Of a stretch of DNA of 8,589 nt, positions 6,321 through 8,589 are shown in pieces. The position numbers and the translations under genes were made by a program. The notes below the pieces were generated by a model that was given only the letters and a program-made list of their open reading frames with translations, did no database searches and was not told the origin of the DNA. Origin of the DNA: Prolixibacteraceae bacterium (GTDB lineage Bacteria; Bacteroidota; Bacteroidia; Bacteroidales; Prolixibacteraceae); contig DMFR01000338.1 in assembly GCA_003450125.1 (NCBI GenBank), positions 9,957 to 18,545 of the forward strand. Reading direction: 5' to 3'. Numbering within the stretch: the first letter of the stretch is position 1; each line of letters begins with the position of its first letter.

Positions 6321-6411
6321 CATCTGTAACTCATCTGTAACTCATCTGTAACCTTTCTGTAACCTCACCATACAGAAAGGTATCAGATGAGTATCAGAAG
6401 GGTATCAGATG
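6321..6411. repeat. 91-bp palindrome built from tandem 11-bp units
   Basis: Left arm 6321-6361: CATCTGTAACT twice, CATCTGTAACC once, then TTTCTGTA, the start of a diverged fourth unit that runs to 6364. Right arm 6371-6411: TACAGAAA, GGTATCAGATG, AGTATCAGAAG, GGTATCAGATG. The arms are each 41 nt with a 9-nt loop (6362-6370). By pairing, 33 of 41 positions are Watson-Crick and one is G-U. All three full units carry the same T-T/A-A mismatch pair, because the left arm reads CTGTAAC where the right arm reads as CTGATAC on the opposite strand. The 11-bp period is close to one helical turn. There is no T-tract, so a terminator role is unlikely. Confidence 0.85.
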
Positions 6412-6551
6412 ATAGGTAGGAATACTCTCCCCCATAGGGACAATCATCAAGTTTCCTGAACGATGAATGGACAGATTAGCGGTATCATGATAATTTAATT
6501 CGACATCCAATTTTGCTGTTGGTTTAACCTCTTGGGACATTACTTTCTTCT

Positions 6552-6559
6552 TATATTTG
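6552..6559 (+). promoter_or_regulatory. -7 promoter box for the PKD-protein gene
   Basis: TATATTTG is a perfect TAnnTTTG box about 97 bp before the first ATG. A good -33 TTTG at 19-21 bp is missing; CTTG at 6531-6534 is 17 bp away. It is the best candidate in the 6412-6655 stretch. Confidence 0.45.
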
Positions 6560-6655
6560 AATTAAAATTGAAGGATGGACTTTTTTTTGCATTATTAATT
6601 TTTAGTTACACGGGTACGCAACCTTTTTATTTATCGACTCGTCTTAGGGATAACA

Positions 6656-8455
6656 ATGATCAAACAACTGACCTTTATGAGAAAATATTTACTTATTGCA
6701 CTCCTGATATCAAGCCTGATTACCAGTGCACAGACCAGTATTTCAAATGGCAATTGCAAGGCGGTCTTTAAACATGAGGTGAATGACAAATTGATGTCAC
6801 CAATTGCTGCAACAGCCATAAATTTTTACGACCAATCTGTCGGGAATGTAAAGCTTTGGTTTTGGGATTTTGGCGATGGAAATACCTCCAACGAACAAAA
6901 CCCGATGCATCTGTTTACCCTTCCCCTTACAGGACCCAACGTAAAAATGAGCCCTTACAGAACTGTCAGCCTGACGATTCTTACTTCCGATACCTGCAAG
7001 AGCATGTATTCCGAAGTGATCAACATCATGGATGGGACGATCTACAACCCGAATATACCAACAGACACTATTTCCCCACAACCAGTTAAATGTGAAACTG
7101 CTTTCGGATACAATGTTAATCACGATATCAAAACCTTTGCCCCGGCATTGGTGCTGGATTTCTATTCAAAGGCCTATCCTGAAACAACCAAATGGCGATG
7201 GGATTTTGGGGATGGAACTTCAAGCGATGTAGCCAATCCAACCCATATTTTTAATTATCCTTTGATAAAGGACAGTGCAATGGGCGCTCAAAGTCCATTC
7301 AGAAATGTGTGTTTGACTGTTGAAACATCGACAGGCTGTGTTGCTTCAAGCTGCCAATCGATCAATATTTACATGGATACAACACCTGTGGATACTGTTC
7401 CTCAATGCCATGCATGGATTAAATATTACCCTGTAAGCGATGTGGTTACCATTCCTGAAGTGGTGGTCTATAAACTGGTGGATGCTTCACAAGGCAAAGT
7501 GCTTAACCGTTTATGGAAATTTGAAGATGGAACAACCAGCACAGAAGCCGAGCCACAGGTCACGTTTGACAGGTTTAAACCTACTCAGAAGGTGTGTCTG
7601 ACCGTCAACACTGCGGAAGGTTGTACCAGCAGCTGGTGTGAAATAATTTATGTATCAGGAACCATACCTCCGGATTCGGGTTATGTGACCAAACCGGTCA
7701 ACAGGTATACCATGCGTTATGAATCCAGTTTCCCCATCTATATGTCCTCTTGTGCAGGATGGGCCAAAGCACAGGTATATATGAATGATTCGCTGGTGAA
7801 TGCTGTCAATTATGTGTGGTCAAACGGAACGGAAGGGCAGGAAGTAAAAGGCCTGTGCCCCACACAAATCTATACGGTAAAAGCAATTGCTCCTGACGGC
7901 ACTTATGTATCGGGAACTTTCCTGTTCAATTCAGATGGAACGGTAACAGATGCCCCGTTTAACTGGTGGGTATCAGGCAAGCGGGATGACCAAATTATTC
8001 AATGCGACCCTGGCAGCAAAGACTATACGGTTGAATGGAAACTTTGTGACGGCACCATAGTCAAAAGCGATAGTATTCCTTTCAATTCAATCAATTGCGG
8101 AGGCAATGAAACGTATATGTATGTAAAAGATGCCACAGGGGCAGTCGTTTATACAGAGAATATTTCCCAGGAAACATTGATTACCAGGATAAATCAAGAG
8201 AAGGCTATATCGGTTAAACTTTATCCCAACCCGGTAAAGGATGTGCTGAATATTCAATACTCAGGAAACCGTCTGGATGAAATGCAACTGGAGATTTGTG
8301 ATATCACCGGAAGAAGTATTTCACTTCAAAGGTTCTATGACGTAGAATCGGGACAGCAAATCAGCCTGAATGTGAATTCACTGACGAAAGGAATTTACCT
8401 TTGCAAAATGATTTCCGGCAAGCAGGTTATCCGGATAGAAAAGTTCAGTAAATAA
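6656..8455 (+). CDS. Secreted PKD-repeat protein with T9SS C-terminal sorting domain
   Basis: The product is 599 residues, probably cell-surface or extracellular. A signal peptide is clear (MRKYLLIALLISSLITSAQ, residues 8-26). The start may be ATG 6656, with AGGGA at 6646-6650 ahead of it, or ATG 6677, which gives a more usual signal peptide. Three PKD-like modules follow, each opening with a Cys: C34 to about 126 (FWDFGDGNTS), C146 to about 239 (RWDFGDGTSS) and C251 to about 335 (degenerate, WKFEDGTTS). Each ends in a VxLTVxT strand followed by cysteine(s). Residues 366-430 (CAGWAKAQVY, YVWSNGTEG, CPTQIYTVKA) resemble a SprB-like beta domain. Residues 521-599 (LYPNPVKDVLNI, CDITGRSI, LTKGIYLCKM, VIRIEKFSK) are the type A sorting tail recognised by the type IX system. 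No catalytic domain is visible, so an adhesin or structural role is more likely than an enzyme. It stands alone between two repeat-bearing spacers. Confidence 0.88.
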   Translation: MIKQLTFMRKYLLIALLISSLITSAQTSISNGNCKAVFKHEVNDKLMSPIAATAINFYDQSVGNVKLWFWDFGDGNTSNEQNPMHLFTLPLTGPNVKMSPYRTVSLTILTSDTCKSMYSEVINIMDGTIYNPNIPTDTISPQPVKCETAFGYNVNHDIKTFAPALVLDFYSKAYPETTKWRWDFGDGTSSDVANPTHIFNYPLIKDSAMGAQSPFRNVCLTVETSTGCVASSCQSINIYMDTTPVDTVPQCHAWIKYYPVSDVVTIPEVVVYKLVDASQGKVLNRLWKFEDGTTSTEAEPQVTFDRFKPTQKVCLTVNTAEGCTSSWCEIIYVSGTIPPDSGYVTKPVNRYTMRYESSFPIYMSSCAGWAKAQVYMNDSLVNAVNYVWSNGTEGQEVKGLCPTQIYTVKAIAPDGTYVSGTFLFNSDGTVTDAPFNWWVSGKRDDQIIQCDPGSKDYTVEWKLCDGTIVKSDSIPFNSINCGGNETYMYVKDATGAVVYTENISQETLITRINQEKAISVKLYPNPVKDVLNIQYSGNRLDEMQLEICDITGRSISLQRFYDVESGQQISLNVNSLTKGIYLCKMISGKQVIRIEKFSK

Positions 8456-8462
8456 TTCATAA

Positions 8463-8496
8463 AAAAAGGAACACTGATTTAAAAAGGAACACTGAT
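8463..8496. repeat. 16-bp perfect direct repeat
   Basis: AAAAAGGAACACTGAT occurs at 8463-8478 and again at 8481-8496, an 18-bp period. The second copy is the outer end of the inverted repeat that follows, so this looks like a partial duplication of that element's edge. Confidence 0.85.
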
Positions 8497-8589
8497 CTGA
8501 CTGATGTTACAGATTTACACTGATTTTTAAATAGAATTATAAAAAGATCAGTGTAAATCTGTAACATCAGTCAGATCAGTGTTCCTTTT
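8482..8589. repeat. Perfect 43-bp inverted repeat at the window edge
   Basis: The left arm 8482-8524 and right arm 8547-8589 are exact reverse complements over 43 nt, separated by a 22-nt AT-rich spacer whose edges pair further (one G-U, three A-U). The arm contains repeated ACTGAT/ACAGAT words at about 9-10-bp spacing (CTGAT at 8492, CTGAT at 8501, CAGAT at 8510, CTGAT at 8520). It starts 26 bp after the PKD gene's stop and ends in CCTTTT, so it can also act as that gene's terminator. The element may extend beyond the window. It resembles, from memory, dispersed intergenic palindromes of other Bacteroidota; no search was possible. Confidence 0.9.

Larger units (their letters stand above)
6068..6655. 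other. 588-bp non-coding spacer, overview
   Basis: In order it holds a strong terminator (6145-6199), a minor CAGCC/GGCTG hairpin (6221-6238), a G-quadruplex motif, a pyrimidine tract, a long palindrome of 11-bp units, and a -7 promoter box at 6552-6559. I see nothing interpretable in 6068-6144 apart from a weak GTGAT/ATCAC hairpin, nor in 6412-6551. No gene or gene remnant is recognisable. Confidence 0.7.

Noticed and set aside
6321..6411. A CRISPR array, suggested by the tandem repeated units
   Set aside because: Units are 11 bp and directly abutting with no spacers, and the arms are inverted relative to one another; no cas gene is near.
6532..6771. A 79-codon open frame overlapping the start of the PKD gene
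   Set aside because: It has no ribosome site, its sequence has no recognisable family, and it overlaps the clearly real signal-peptide gene in another frame.
8463..8589. Terminal inverted repeat of an insertion sequence
   Set aside because: The arms face each other across only 22 nt and there is no transposase in the window; a palindromic intergenic element or terminator fits better.

Overview
The window looks like chromosomal DNA of a member of the Bacteroidota, probably an environmental or anaerobic Bacteroidales-type organism; the family cannot be fixed from the sequence. Evidence: promoter elements of the Bacteroidota type (TTTG, about 19 bp, TAnnTTTG), a secreted protein with a type IX secretion (Por) sorting tail, an M56 peptidase fused to a TonB C-terminal domain, PKD-repeat architecture, and moderate-to-low GC with AT-rich spacers. 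All recognisable genes lie on the + strand.

Layout. (1) 2-118: the last 38 codons of an unidentified gene. (2) 395-1997: a two-gene regulatory unit, a BlaI/MecI-family winged-helix repressor overlapping by 8 bp an M56 (BlaR1-like) membrane metallopeptidase that ends in a TonB_C domain, not a penicillin-binding sensor. Upstream are two identical 16-bp palindromes (AACTAA-N4-TTAGTT) exactly 20 bp apart, with a Bacteroidota promoter threaded through them, and a second, weaker pair in the same 20-bp register nearer the gene. (3) 1998-2439: a hairpin-rich spacer with a strong intrinsic terminator at 2224-2258. (4) 2440-6067: an electron-transfer operon: ETF:quinone oxidoreductase with its C-terminal 4Fe-4S domain, then a single-chain EtfB-EtfA fusion. 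Together they would carry electrons from acyl-CoA (or similar) dehydrogenases, encoded elsewhere, through FAD and 4Fe-4S to the membrane quinone, presumably menaquinone. (5) 6068-6655: a spacer with a strong terminator, then a G-quadruplex motif, a 27-nt pure pyrimidine tract and a 91-bp palindrome of 11-bp units, packed within about 160 bp. (6) 6656-8455: a secreted, cysteine-rich, three-PKD-module protein with a T9SS sorting tail. (7) 8463-8589: a 16-bp direct repeat running into a perfect 43-bp inverted repeat that reaches the window edge.

The coding genes are mostly assignable. The less ordinary material is the spaced operator array of the BlaI/M56 pair, the single-chain ETF with a DGDTA-type beta signature next to a conventional ETF-QO, and two long palindromic elements with short-period internal structure sharing the 9-mer ATCTGTAAC. 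I saw no tRNA, rRNA, CRISPR array, transposase or integrase.
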